Source: Alphaproteobacteria bacterium
Lineage (GTDB): Bacteria; Pseudomonadota; Alphaproteobacteria; JAAEOK01
Reading direction: 5' to 3'
Length of the DNA: 64,000 bases
Assembly: GCA_024244705.1 (NCBI GenBank)
Contig: JAAEOK010000061.1
Location: forward strand, 1 to 64,000
Shown here: piece by piece, positions 37,607 through 45,860 of the stretch
Position numbering within the stretch: position 1 is the stretch's first letter
Layout: every line of letters starts with the position of its first letter
Notes under the pieces: model-generated
The model's input: the letters and a program-made list of their open reading frames with translations, nothing else
Told to the model about the DNA's origin: nothing
The model's database searches: none
Program-made: the position numbers and the translations under genes

Positions 37607-38755
37607 CTAGATGAAGTCCAGCGGATAGAGGTAGTTTGCCCACGTATAGAGGCGAATGCCAATACGCCGCAGGGGATCGGTCTGCGTCCCCTTGCCGGTA
37701 TAGATGGCGGCCGCGCCGTGGGCGCCGGCCGGGAGATTGACCTGGTGGAGATTGTCGATGCGGATCTGCACCGCGAACCGCCCCTGCGGCTTGGGGAACA
37801 GGAACATCGGAATATCCCCGGACGGCTTGTACTGGCCCTGGCCGGTCGCCCACCAAACGTTGTCGACGACACCGTCGAGGATCACCCCGGGATAGATGTC
37901 GAGCGCCACCTCGACCGGTTGACCGGTTTCGACGAACTTCAGATGCTCCTGATAGAACGAGGCCAAAAGATACGGCGCCTCGTGCGAAACGAAGCTGGCA
38001 ATGGCGCCGACGCGGAGGATGCCGACGACGAGGCCGGGCCGCGCCTGCAGGTTGGTGATGAAGCCGTCTTCGGGGGCATAGATGGTCGTCTGCTCGAGAT
38101 AGTATTTCGCCTGCGCCAGCTGGGCCTCGGCCTGGGCGACGCCGGTGTTCACGCCGTCGACCTCGGAATCGAGGGCGACCTTCGTCTTCACCAGATTGGC
38201 TTCGGCCTGTTTGAGCTGGGCCTGACGGCTATCGAGCTCGTCGTTCCAGCGATCGAGGTCCTCCTGCCGCGCCGCACCTTGCCGCGCCAATTTGGCGAAC
38301 CGCGCCTGCTGCGCCTCGGCGAAGGCCAGATTGGCCGCGGCAAGGACCACGCCTTGTTCGGCCTCGACGACGTCGGCCTCAAGGATGAGGACGTTCTGCT
38401 TGGCCGCCTCGAGCTGCGCCTCGGCCTCGAGCACCTGGGCCTCGTATAGCGTGCGGTCAAAGCGGAACAGCGGGTCGCCCTTCTCGACCGGCACATTGGC
38501 CTCGACCACGACTTCCTCCAGTGTGGTCGGGTGGGGCAGCCGCGGCACGAGCTGGATGGTGTGGCGGATGATATGGGCGTCGATGGTATAGGGCTGAAAA
38601 AAGCGCAGCATGATGACGATGACCAGCATCAGGTGGAAGCCGACCCAGAACGAGACGATGCCCCACACGATGTTGAATTTGAGCAGCTTGAGCTTGAAGA
38701 AGATCAGCCAAACGAAGGCGCCGTAAAAGAAGGTGATGAGAAGGACGACGACCAT
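37607..38755 (-). CDS. HlyD/EmrA-type membrane fusion protein (YiaV/YibH-like)
   Basis: 382 aa. Two N-terminal membrane helices (residues about 2-20 and 27-52) rather than one, then a biotinyl-lipoyl half-motif (VEANVPVEKGDPLFRFD), a long Ala/Glu/Gln coiled coil (about 105-235), and the closing ARPGLVVG/beta-barrel region. This is the YiaV/YibH type, encoded next to a DUF3302 protein as in E. coli yiaW-yiaV. It should bridge the inner membrane to the outer-membrane channel. No dedicated transporter (ABC, MFS or RND) is adjacent. Confidence 0.9.
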   Translation of the reverse strand: MVVVLLITFFYGAFVWLIFFKLKLLKFNIVWGIVSFWVGFHLMLVIVIMLRFFQPYTIDAHIIRHTIQLVPRLPHPTTLEEVVVEANVPVEKGDPLFRFDRTLYEAQVLEAEAQLEAAKQNVLILEADVVEAEQGVVLAAANLAFAEAQQARFAKLARQGAARQEDLDRWNDELDSRQAQLKQAEANLVKTKVALDSEVDGVNTGVAQAEAQLAQAKYYLEQTTIYAPEDGFITNLQARPGLVVGILRVGAIASFVSHEAPYLLASFYQEHLKFVETGQPVEVALDIYPGVILDGVVDNVWWATGQGQYKPSGDIPMFLFPKPQGRFAVQIRIDNLHQVNLPAGAHGAAAIYTGKGTQTDPLRRIGIRLYTWANYLYPLDFI

Positions 38756-38776
38756 GAACGTTCTCTGCCCGGAATA

Positions 38777-39115
38777 TTAGGCGCTGGCCTCGGGTTTGGG
38801 CTCGTCCTTCTTGGCACCGAGACGCTCCAGCTCCTCATCGATCGCCTTGGCCTCTTCCTTGGGGAAGCGCCGGACATCGATCGTCAGCGAATCGTGGAAC
38901 GCCCAGATGAAGGCGTGGATCCAGGGCAAGACGGCGAACAGCCCGATCCAACCCATCAGCTTGACCGTTTCCGCGTGCGGATGGCGCCGCCGCATGGCGA
39001 TCTTGCCCGGCAGGCCGCCGATATAGATGAAGATCATCATGAACGCGATGAGGATCAAAACCAGTACGCCGAACGTCAGGTAGTCCCACGAATCGACCGA
39101 GTCGAATGCACCCAT
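38777..39115 (-). CDS. DUF3302 inner-membrane protein (YiaW-like)
   Basis: 112 aa. Two membrane helices (about residues 13-33 and 54-72) flank a short conserved basic loop (GLPGKIAMRRRHPHAETV); a charged C-terminal tail follows (PKEEAKAIDEELERLG). This is the small partner encoded beside YiaV-type adaptors. GGAAGAGGAC upstream supports the start at 39115. It is the first gene of a three-gene operon with the adaptor (21 bp) and the outer-membrane lipoprotein. Confidence 0.85.
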   Translation of the reverse strand: MGAFDSVDSWDYLTFGVLVLILIAFMMIFIYIGGLPGKIAMRRRHPHAETVKLMGWIGLFAVLPWIHAFIWAFHDSLTIDVRRFPKEEAKAIDEELERLGAKKDEPKPEASA

Positions 39116-39233
39116 CACGTCCTCTTCCGCCGTCAAGCCGAGCCGATTATGCCCGACCGCCGCCGTTTGCGCCAACCGACAAATACCCGGCGAATGAAAC
39201 CTATGGCAGTCGCGCCGGAACCGCGCCGACGGC

Positions 39234-40526
39234 TCAGTCGGTCGCCGCGCGCGGACGCGGCTCGCGGGCGCGGCCTTCGCGCGCCCGGCGCCGGGTGCCC
39301 TTGGCTTGGGCTAGATTGGCGGCGATACCGTTGTCGCGGGCAAGTTCGACGAGACGCAGCCGGCGCGCGTCAGGCGCCAGCTGCCCGGCGGCCTTGAGCC
39401 CGACATATCGCGCCCACGCCGCATGCTTCTTGCGAACCTGGTGCGGTTGATAATCGTCCATATCGCGGGCGGTGATTTCGCACTCGATCGAAATCGCACC
39501 GGCCGCCGCCGCGGCCGCCAAGAGCTCGGCCCCGGCGCGGGTCCGCGCGACGACGCCGTTGGTTCCCTTGTCCCCGGCCTGCCCGTCCCAGGTCGGCGAG
39601 CCCCCGGGCCAGGTATCGGAGGCGGCGATGTCGGCCGCCTCGCCGATACCGTCGGGGCAGATTTTGCAGCGAAACGGTAACCGCCACGCGGCTTCGTCCT
39701 CGCCCCACATGTCGAGATAGTTCTTCTCGATCACACGCCCATCGGTGGTCTCGATTCGGGTCGGTCCCGGACAGCCGTTGCCGCGATAGTCGAACTTGGC
39801 GAGCTGCCGTTCCGCGATGTTCAGACTACGAAGGAACGCGCGCATACCGACCGGCTCCATGAACCCGCCGCAGACGGGAACCATCTGATAGCGGCACAGC
39901 GCGTCGACCCGGTCGTCATACCGCGCCAGGTTGCGCACCGCGGCGACATCGCACGGCTTGCCGATGAAGGCAAACGGTCGGCCGCGGTCGAGAATTTCAC
40001 GAAAGTCCTTGAGCGGCGCCGTCGGCCCATAGCGCGATCCGGCGCCCGCCACGATCTCCGCCCGATCGAAGCTGAGGTGCCGCTCGCCCCATGTCGGATG
40101 GGTCGTGGAAGCCTTGGCATGGACGATGAATTCGGCCCGACCGCTGTCGAGCAGATAGATCGCCAAGGCGGTGAGAACGCCGCCGGTCGAGGCGCGAAAG
40201 CGTATTTCGGGATCGGCGGCAAAAGCGCGCACGATGCGCAAATGAGGGCCCCACACCGGATCGATCTCGGCCGCCGGATCGAGAAGCGCTTGCGGAAGCC
40301 CCTCGACCCGGGTGCCGGGGCAGGTTTCGTAGATTCGATCGACGGTCGCCGTATCGAGCGGCGCCTCAACCACCGGCCGCTCGGTCCCCTCCGGGGTCAG
40401 CACCATGCGGATGCGCTGCGGCCCGGCGACGCTCTGGCACAGCCCGCAGCCGATGCACAATCCCTCTTCGACAATGCGGTAGAAGCGATCGGTCGGCTCG
40501 CCGGGACGGTCGCGGCGGTCGTTCAC
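39234..40526 (-). CDS. FrhB-family (coenzyme F420 hydrogenase beta-like) iron-sulfur flavoprotein
   Basis: 430 aa. It begins with a ferredoxin-like CIGCGLCQ (residues 24-31), then the FrhB N-terminal domain (RASTGGVLTALAIYLLD) and FrhB C-terminal domain (FIGKPCDVAAVRNLARYD, CGGFMEP, FRCKICPDGIGEAADIAASD). In methanogens this fold reduces F420; related enzymes reduce chlorophyll-type substrates or unknown ones. Nothing in the window indicates F420 synthesis, so the substrate is unknown. It follows the ammonia-lyase gene by 36 bp. The last about 25 residues are Arg-rich. Confidence 0.85.
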   Translation of the reverse strand: MNDRRDRPGEPTDRFYRIVEEGLCIGCGLCQSVAGPQRIRMVLTPEGTERPVVEAPLDTATVDRIYETCPGTRVEGLPQALLDPAAEIDPVWGPHLRIVRAFAADPEIRFRASTGGVLTALAIYLLDSGRAEFIVHAKASTTHPTWGERHLSFDRAEIVAGAGSRYGPTAPLKDFREILDRGRPFAFIGKPCDVAAVRNLARYDDRVDALCRYQMVPVCGGFMEPVGMRAFLRSLNIAERQLAKFDYRGNGCPGPTRIETTDGRVIEKNYLDMWGEDEAAWRLPFRCKICPDGIGEAADIAASDTWPGGSPTWDGQAGDKGTNGVVARTRAGAELLAAAAAAGAISIECEITARDMDDYQPHQVRKKHAAWARYVGLKAAGQLAPDARRLRLVELARDNGIAANLAQAKGTRRRAREGRAREPRPRAATD

Positions 40527-40562
40527 CGGCTTGGGTCCCCTGCGTCGGATTGAACGGAGCGC

Positions 40563-41792
40563 TTAGGCGGCGCGGGCGTCGACCGCCTCTGCCGTTTCGC
40601 CGACGACCTCGGCAAATACCTCGCCGTCGGTCGCCCCTTCGCTGCCGATAACGACGATCCGGGCCGCATCACCGAGGCCGAGCGCGGCGGCGAGATCGCC
40701 GTCCTGGGCCGCGGCGATAAGACCGGCCAAGGCGGCGGCGCCCGATTCACCGGCGACCACGGGGCGGTCGCCGTCGATGCCGCGAGCCAGGACTCGCATG
40801 GTCTCGGCGGCAGCCTCGTCGGGCAGGCTGACGACATCGTCGACGGCCCGCGCCAAAACCGGCCATGCGATCGGCGATATTTCTCCCGCCGCCAGGCAGG
40901 CCATGAAGGTCTCGTAATCGCCCGGCACCGGCGTCGGTTCGCCGGCGGCGATGCTGCGGAAAATGCAATCGGCGCGGGTCGGCTCGACGACGACCACGCG
41001 CGGGCGCCCGGCGCCGAGGGTGCGCCACATATGGGCCGCGACGGCGGCGGCGATGCCGCCGACCCCGCCGGGGACGAAGACATGGCTCGGCGGCTCGGCG
41101 CCGATCTGGTCGAGGAATTCCTGGACCAGGACCGTGTAGCCCTGCATGACGTTGATCGGCACCGACTGGTCGCCGCCGCCGGCATTGGTATCGGCGACCA
41201 GCACCCAGCCCTCGCGGGCGGCGTCGGCGGCGCATTGCCGGACCGAATCGTCGTAATTGCCGGCGACCCGCACCATGGTGGCGCCGTAGCGGGCGATCTC
41301 GCGCTCGCGTGATGCGCTGACATGGGCGTGCAAATAGATCGTGCAGCGGGCGCCGAACATGCCGGCACCCCAGGCGACCGAACGGCCGTGATTGCCATCG
41401 GTGGCGCAGGCCACGGTGACCTCGCCGGCCTGGTCGCGGTGGGCGCCGGCGATCAGATCCGCGGCCGTCACCCCGGCCAACCCGTGCCTCCGTTCGAGAT
41501 GTCCTTGCAGCGCCCGCAGCACGGCATAGGCCCCGCCCAGCGCCTTGAAGCTCTTGAGGCCGAAGCGCCGGCCCTCGTCCTTGTAATGGATTTCGCCGAT
41601 CCCCAACCGGCCGGCGAGTCCCGGCAGTTCGACAAGCGGGGTCGGCGCATAGCCGGGCCAGGACCCGATCTCGGCGCGCGCGCCGGCGAACCCGTCGGCA
41701 TCGAATATGAGACGCGCGTCCTCGCCATAGGGCGCATCGGGGATCGCACCGGCGTTATGGACGTGGCGGGCGGGAAAGCGGGCGAGGTCCAT
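40563..41792 (-). CDS. Diaminopropionate ammonia-lyase-like PLP enzyme
   Basis: 409 aa, fold-type II PLP enzyme. KDEGRRFGLKSFKALGGAYA carries the PLP lysine (Lys83); ATDGNHGRSVAWGA, GGGDQSVPINVMQGYTVLVQ and VFVPGGVGGIAAAVAAHMW are family blocks. The closest known function is 2,3-diaminopropionate ammonia-lyase (YgeX), giving pyruvate and ammonia. The start at 41792 is the conserved one, with GAGGC upstream; a longer frame exists. It is likely co-transcribed with the FrhB-like gene. Confidence 0.88.
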   Translation of the reverse strand: MDLARFPARHVHNAGAIPDAPYGEDARLIFDADGFAGARAEIGSWPGYAPTPLVELPGLAGRLGIGEIHYKDEGRRFGLKSFKALGGAYAVLRALQGHLERRHGLAGVTAADLIAGAHRDQAGEVTVACATDGNHGRSVAWGAGMFGARCTIYLHAHVSASREREIARYGATMVRVAGNYDDSVRQCAADAAREGWVLVADTNAGGGDQSVPINVMQGYTVLVQEFLDQIGAEPPSHVFVPGGVGGIAAAVAAHMWRTLGAGRPRVVVVEPTRADCIFRSIAAGEPTPVPGDYETFMACLAAGEISPIAWPVLARAVDDVVSLPDEAAAETMRVLARGIDGDRPVVAGESGAAALAGLIAAAQDGDLAAALGLGDAARIVVIGSEGATDGEVFAEVVGETAEAVDARAA

Positions 41793-41902
41793 GGTTGCAG
41801 CCTCAATTGATGTGACGGGAGCGGCGCACCGAGCGTCCGCGCCCCTTTTCATCATCATTCGGCCGCCGGCGCAACCATGCGGATGGGGGACCGTTCAGCG
41901 GG

Positions 41903-42286
41903 TCATGATTTTTTGTGGCCGGCGGATTCGAAATCGGCCGGGATACAATTGATCGCGATAAACGTCATACCGATATCGGCCTTGCTGTCACAATCCAGGC
42001 CCTTCTTCGCCCCGTGCGGCGGATCGATGTTGTAGACCTTGTGGCCCGGATCGTCGGCCGGTTCGCTCACCCGGAGCGTGGACTCGCCATCGCTGCAGGT
42101 GACGCTCTTGTAGTCGTCGAATACCGCAATGGGCACGATGAAAATATGCGCGAAGTCGCGGCTGGCGGCGCAGAACTTATTGCGGAAGTCGTCATAGGCG
42201 ACCGCCTGCGTGACCATGCTCTGGGATGCCGCCGGGCCGATCGAGAAGAACGCAAAAGCACATGCGAGAGCAATCAATCGATACAT
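41903..42286 (-). CDS. Small secreted protein of unknown function
   Basis: 127 aa. Signal peptide MYRLIALACAFAFFSIGPAA with cleavage near ASQ-S, leaving a mature domain of about 105 residues with four Cys (FCAAS, VTCSDG, LDCDSK, INCIPA), so two disulfides are likely. The ending is basic (AGHKKS). No family is recognised. The gene stands between the ammonia-lyase and another secreted-protein gene on the same strand. Confidence 0.7.
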   Translation of the reverse strand: MYRLIALACAFAFFSIGPAASQSMVTQAVAYDDFRNKFCAASRDFAHIFIVPIAVFDDYKSVTCSDGESTLRVSEPADDPGHKVYNIDPPHGAKKGLDCDSKADIGMTFIAINCIPADFESAGHKKS

Positions 42287-42470
42287 TTTTCTATCCTATT
42301 CCTTGTGCTTGCCATCAACCATGACCAGGACTATGCCACAGCGCACGGCGCAACATCAAAGGCGCCGTGCCGAGGCGGCGGTGGCCAGGATAGGGGCGGA
42401 GGCGATTGCGATTGACACGACAGAGCAGAATAGGGCCGGAACCTTATCCGCCGACGCGCGTTCGCGTTTC

Positions 42471-42884
42471 CTACGGATCGACGACGTGGAGCTCTTCGAA
42501 CTCGAATTCCTGAAGGATCAGCGGTTGGCGTCGCAGCGGGTTCAGTTTCTTCACCACTTCTTGCCGTCCCATCGCGTCGTGCCACCTGTCCACATCGGTC
42601 CCGTTCAAAAAGATCGAGACGGTGACCACTTCGCTGGCGTCCTCATGGACCAAGAAAAAGGTGAGCCGGTCCTTGCCGTGATCCGCCATCGCTTTGCTGA
42701 AACCCTCGATAACCAGCTTCTTGCCGGCCTCGAAATGCTCGGGCTTGAACCGGTTGGTATAGACGACGACCGGATCGCCATCGTTCGGAACGGTTAACGC
42801 CATATCCTCGGCCGCCGCCGGGCCGCCAAGCAATGACAAACCGTACACCGCCAATCCCGCGACAAGAATCCCAGACTTGGTCAT
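42471..42884 (-). CDS. Secreted small protein with ABM-like (dimeric alpha-beta barrel) sequence
   Basis: 137 aa. Signal peptide MTKSGILVAGLAVYGLSLLG with PAAA-E cleavage. The mature part alternates strand, helix and strand (VVVYTNRFKPEHFEAGKKLV, LTFFLVHEDASEVVTVSIF, DRWHDAMGRQEVVKKL), as in antibiotic-biosynthesis-monooxygenase-type folds; this is an inference from pattern. GGAGGG 9 nt ahead supports 42884 over an ATG at 42893. Function is unknown. Confidence 0.68.
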   Translation of the reverse strand: MTKSGILVAGLAVYGLSLLGGPAAAEDMALTVPNDGDPVVVYTNRFKPEHFEAGKKLVIEGFSKAMADHGKDRLTFFLVHEDASEVVTVSIFLNGTDVDRWHDAMGRQEVVKKLNPLRRQPLILQEFEFEELHVVDP

Positions 42885-42950
42885 GCGTGTCATCCCTCCT
42901 CTGTGCTCGACCCAGTTCGACGGCGGCATCTCGGCAAACGGGAAGGCTCG

Positions 42951-43027
42951 TGGCGCGCCCGGCAGGACTCGAACCTGCGACCCCCTGATTAGGAATCAGG
43001 TGCTCTATCCGGCTGAGCTACGGGCGC
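42951..43027 (-). tRNA. tRNA-Arg (anticodon CCT)
   Basis: On the minus strand the gene runs from GCGCCCG (5' acceptor, 43027) to CGGGCGC, discriminator G and an encoded CCA (42951-42953). The D-arm TAGCTCAGCCGGATAGAGC, anticodon stem CCTGA/TCAGG with loop TTCCTAA (anticodon CCT) and T-arm GGTTCGAGTCC are all present. It reads AGG codons, which are rare in GC-rich genomes. Confidence 0.96.
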
Positions 43028-43140
43028 ATGGCGGCGGTTATAGCGCAACGGGCGGCCGCTGGCGACGGTCAACGGTGCCTGGCTCCGCGATCCGCGGCGC
43101 GAGAGAGGCGCCGGCCGTCGACGCCCGGGGCCGGAGCCGC

Positions 43141-43851
43141 CTATCCGCCAGGGTAGACATTGGAGCGAAACCTTTCACCCCAATACCGCGACCGCAGCTG
43201 TCCCAAATTTTCGATCAACCGTCCGCTGGCGCATTTCATGACGATCCCGCCGCGCGCCGCCAATGCCGCCACCATCATGTCGCCGTGATCGCCGACGGTC
43301 CGAAACTCGGCCGCCAGCTTCGCCGCTCCATTGCCGCTCACCAGGTAGGCCGACCGGCCATAGCCCGGGACGAACCGGACCACGCTCCCCGACGATTTCG
43401 CCCTCCCGACGGCGAGTCCGTCGTGGAATTGGGGGTGGACATACAAATGGACGAAATCGCAGCCGCTACCCTTTTGAGCCCGGATGGCGGCGAGTTCGAT
43501 CTCGAAGTCGTCGAGAACCGCGATGTCGTCCTCCAATACGACCGCCTGCGGGATTCGCTCCTTGACGATCGTTTGCCACACGCGAAGATGCGATATCGTG
43601 CAGGCGAGTTTCGAGTCCGTGACCTTCTTATAGCTTGACCGATCGACCGCTGTCGGGTTGCGGGCCAGCCATTCCGCGACCGCGCCCGACTGGTAATCGG
43701 TGGCGTCGACAACCCGCGCCGACGGCAGCCGCGGCAAAATGTTTTCGTAGACATGGCGGCGCCGGACCGCATCCCTTTCGAGCGAGATGACGAAGATGGG
43801 GAGGCCGGTCGCCGCCGCGCGCGCACTCGGCAGGTATGCGTTCTTATACAT
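43141..43851 (-). CDS. Glycosyltransferase family 25 (LPS-type)
   Basis: 236 aa. The GT25 pattern is seen: PIFVISLERDAVRRRHVYEN at the start, KLACTISHLRVWQTIV, VLEDDIAVLDDFE (acidic metal or substrate site) and GYGRSAYLVSGNGAAKL. Such enzymes add galactose or similar sugars to lipooligosaccharide. GGGGAGG 6 nt ahead of the ATG at 43851 supports this start over one five codons upstream. Confidence 0.88.
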   Translation of the reverse strand: MYKNAYLPSARAAATGLPIFVISLERDAVRRRHVYENILPRLPSARVVDATDYQSGAVAEWLARNPTAVDRSSYKKVTDSKLACTISHLRVWQTIVKERIPQAVVLEDDIAVLDDFEIELAAIRAQKGSGCDFVHLYVHPQFHDGLAVGRAKSSGSVVRFVPGYGRSAYLVSGNGAAKLAAEFRTVGDHGDMMVAALAARGGIVMKCASGRLIENLGQLRSRYWGERFRSNVYPGG

Positions 43852-44110
43852 ACAGGGCCTCCCCAAACGCCGCGATACGCATGCGTTACCCTTTCACCGC
43901 CGCCCGGAGAGCCGGGCCAGCAGCAGGGAAATGTATCCCACCCGCCACGCACGCGCCAGCGGCGCATGCCCCGGCTTCCAGCCAAGTTCCAATCGGGCGA
44001 CAGTCTCCGCCTGGATTCGCCGAGTCAAGGCGCATGTTCGGTCGCCTCACACCGCCGGCGCCGGTTTAAATCCTTCGCCCGCGGGCCGGTGCGGGCGATA
44101 ATGGCCGGTG

Positions 44111-44773
44111 ATGGACGCAACCGATCCCCTGCTGCCGGCCCTGCCCGAAACACCGGACACGCCGCGCTACGATACCCATGCCTCGATCGTGCTGCGCGCG
44201 GCGATCGAAGCCGCGCCCGGCGAGACGGTCACGCTCGATGCGTTGATCGCCGGCCTGCGCGGGCGCGCCTACGGCCTGGCCTATGTCCTACTCTCGGCCG
44301 GCAACCTCATCCCCGGGCCGCCCGGCGTCGGCGGCATCTTCGGCATCCCGCTGCTGTTCATCGCGGTCCAGGGAGTGGCCGGGTATCCGGTGCCCGTGCT
44401 GCCCCGCGCGCTCGGCCGCATGGGTGTCAGGAAGACGACCGCGCTCGGCGCCCTCGACCGCATGGCGCCGCTACTCACCGCCATCGAGGCACGGTTCGGC
44501 CCGCGGCTGGAGCGGTTCGCGCGCGGCGGCTGGGAACGGTTCGCCGCCGGCATCGTCTGCGTCCTGGCGCTGGCCATGTCGTTGCCGGTGCCGTTCACCA
44601 ACTTTCCCCCGGCCGCCGCCGCGCTGGTGATCGCCCTCGGCCTGGTCGAGCGCGACGGCCTGGCGGTGCTCGCCGGGCTCGTCTTCGCCGTCTTCGCGGT
44701 GGCGGTGGTCGGCTTCGCGGTCTCGATCTACATCACCAGCATCGTCTTGTTCTTCGACGCCATTGTGATTTAG
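44111..44773 (+). CDS. exoD: ExoD family exopolysaccharide synthesis protein
   Basis: 220 aa. An N-terminal cytoplasmic part (TVTLDALIAGLRGRAYGLAY) is followed by four or five membrane segments, with the family signature LSAGNLIPGPPGVGGIFGIP near residue 60 and RMAPLLTAIEARFGPRLERF in the middle. ExoD in rhizobia affects exopolysaccharide production and alkali tolerance; its chemistry is unknown. A GTG immediately before the ATG could also start it. It converges with the next gene. Confidence 0.87.
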   Translation: MDATDPLLPALPETPDTPRYDTHASIVLRAAIEAAPGETVTLDALIAGLRGRAYGLAYVLLSAGNLIPGPPGVGGIFGIPLLFIAVQGVAGYPVPVLPRALGRMGVRKTTALGALDRMAPLLTAIEARFGPRLERFARGGWERFAAGIVCVLALAMSLPVPFTNFPPAAAALVIALGLVERDGLAVLAGLVFAVFAVAVVGFAVSIYITSIVLFFDAIVI

Positions 44774-44801
44774 CGGCGCCCGCACCACCACAGGCCGCCG
44801 G

Positions 44802-45401
44802 TCATGGTATCCGCGTCTCCGGCCGCGCCGCCCAATCGAGCGCCTGGTCGAGGCGGTCGTGGCCCCAAAACAGCTCGTCGGCGGCGCGGAAGGTGGGCGC
44901 GCCGAAGATACCGAGCGCCACCGCGCGGTCGCCCGCCGCCTTGAGCGCCGTCTTGGCCGCGGGCTGTTCCGCCTGGTCCAAGAGATCGGCCGCCGGCAGG
45001 CCGAGGCCGTCGAGGATCGCGGCCACCACGCCGGTGTCGGCGATATCCCGGTCGTCGGCGAAATTGGCGTGGAAGACGGCGCGGGCGAAGGCCGGAGCCC
45101 ACGCGGCGGCGTCGGCAATCGTCGCCACCAGGCTGCCGCGGGGATAGTTGCTCGGCCAGACCAGCGCCAGGCCGAAGCGGGCACACAACCGGGTCACATC
45201 GCGGCGGCGGTAGCGGCGCTCCGCCGGCGACGCGTTCTGGGTCGGCACCGGGTTGCCGGGCCGCGCCTTGAGAATCGGGCCGAGCAGGAACGGCCGCCAC
45301 GTCACCGCGACCCCGGCCGCCGCCGCCCGCTCTTCGATCCCCATGGCGGCGAGATAGCAATAGGGGCTGGCGAAGTCGTACCAGAATTCGACCGGAACCA
45401 T
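44802..45401 (-). CDS. 2-hydroxychromene-2-carboxylate isomerase family (DsbA-like fold)
   Basis: 199 aa. It begins VEFWYDFASPYCYLAAMGIE (the SPY motif of the kappa-class GST/HCCA isomerase group), has RPFLLGPILKA and ends GIFGAPTFRAADELFWGHDR, the usual closing motif. Characterised members isomerise a naphthalene-pathway intermediate with glutathione; most genomic copies have unknown substrates. It starts 3 bp after the lipoprotein gene stops. Confidence 0.88.
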   Translation of the reverse strand: MVPVEFWYDFASPYCYLAAMGIEERAAAAGVAVTWRPFLLGPILKARPGNPVPTQNASPAERRYRRRDVTRLCARFGLALVWPSNYPRGSLVATIADAAAWAPAFARAVFHANFADDRDIADTGVVAAILDGLGLPAADLLDQAEQPAAKTALKAAGDRAVALGIFGAPTFRAADELFWGHDRLDQALDWAARPETRIP

Positions 45402-45404
45402 GGT

Positions 45405-45860
45405 TCAACCGCAGGGCGCGAAGTTGAAGACCAGGCGCGGGCCGGGCTCTTCGACGAGCCGTTCGATGGTGACGCAGGCGTTGTAGCGCCGGCTGGCGTC
45501 GGCCGATGGTTGGGCCACGCCGTCGGCGTCCCAATCGACCCGGACCGCGCCGATCTCGCCGCCGGCGAGGTGGTAGAGCCCGATACCGAGCGCCGGCGAC
45601 CGCTCGGCGCAGGCGCCGTCGCGGTTCGCCTCGAGCACGGCCGCCAGACGCGGGCGTTCGATCAGCACCGTGCGGCCGTCGAGCGCCGCCGTGCCGGAGA
45701 GGCAATCGGCGCGATCGACGGCGGTCAGCACCGCCTCGGTGACATGGTTGAGGATTTCGACGGTGATGCGGCTCTCGGCGCCCGGCGCGGGGCCGCAGGC
45801 CACGACCGTCAGGACGAGGACAGCGGCGGCCAGCGGTTTCCGACCCATCGTCCCGCTCAT
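45405..45860 (-). CDS. Putative lipoprotein of unknown function
   Basis: 151 aa. MGRKPLAAAVLVLTVVACGP gives a lipobox (VVAC) near residue 22. The mature part is acidic with three further Cys (ADCLSG, GACAERS, ACVTIE) and a final FAPCG. Its ATG overlaps the stop of the aminopeptidase gene (ATGA), so translation is coupled. No family is recognised. Confidence 0.72.
   Translation of the reverse strand: MSGTMGRKPLAAAVLVLTVVACGPAPGAESRITVEILNHVTEAVLTAVDRADCLSGTAALDGRTVLIERPRLAAVLEANRDGACAERSPALGIGLYHLAGGEIGAVRVDWDADGVAQPSADASRRYNACVTIERLVEEPGPRLVFNFAPCG

Noticed and set aside
39234-40526. Evidence for coenzyme F420 metabolism
   Set aside because: FrhB-like proteins occur widely without F420; one gene does not support the pathway.
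43894-44028. Leftward 44-codon frame (TTG start) upstream of the GT25 gene
   Set aside because: The end (APLARAWRVGYISLLLARLS) looks somewhat protein-like, but there is no ATG, no ribosome site and no family; possibly a gene remnant.
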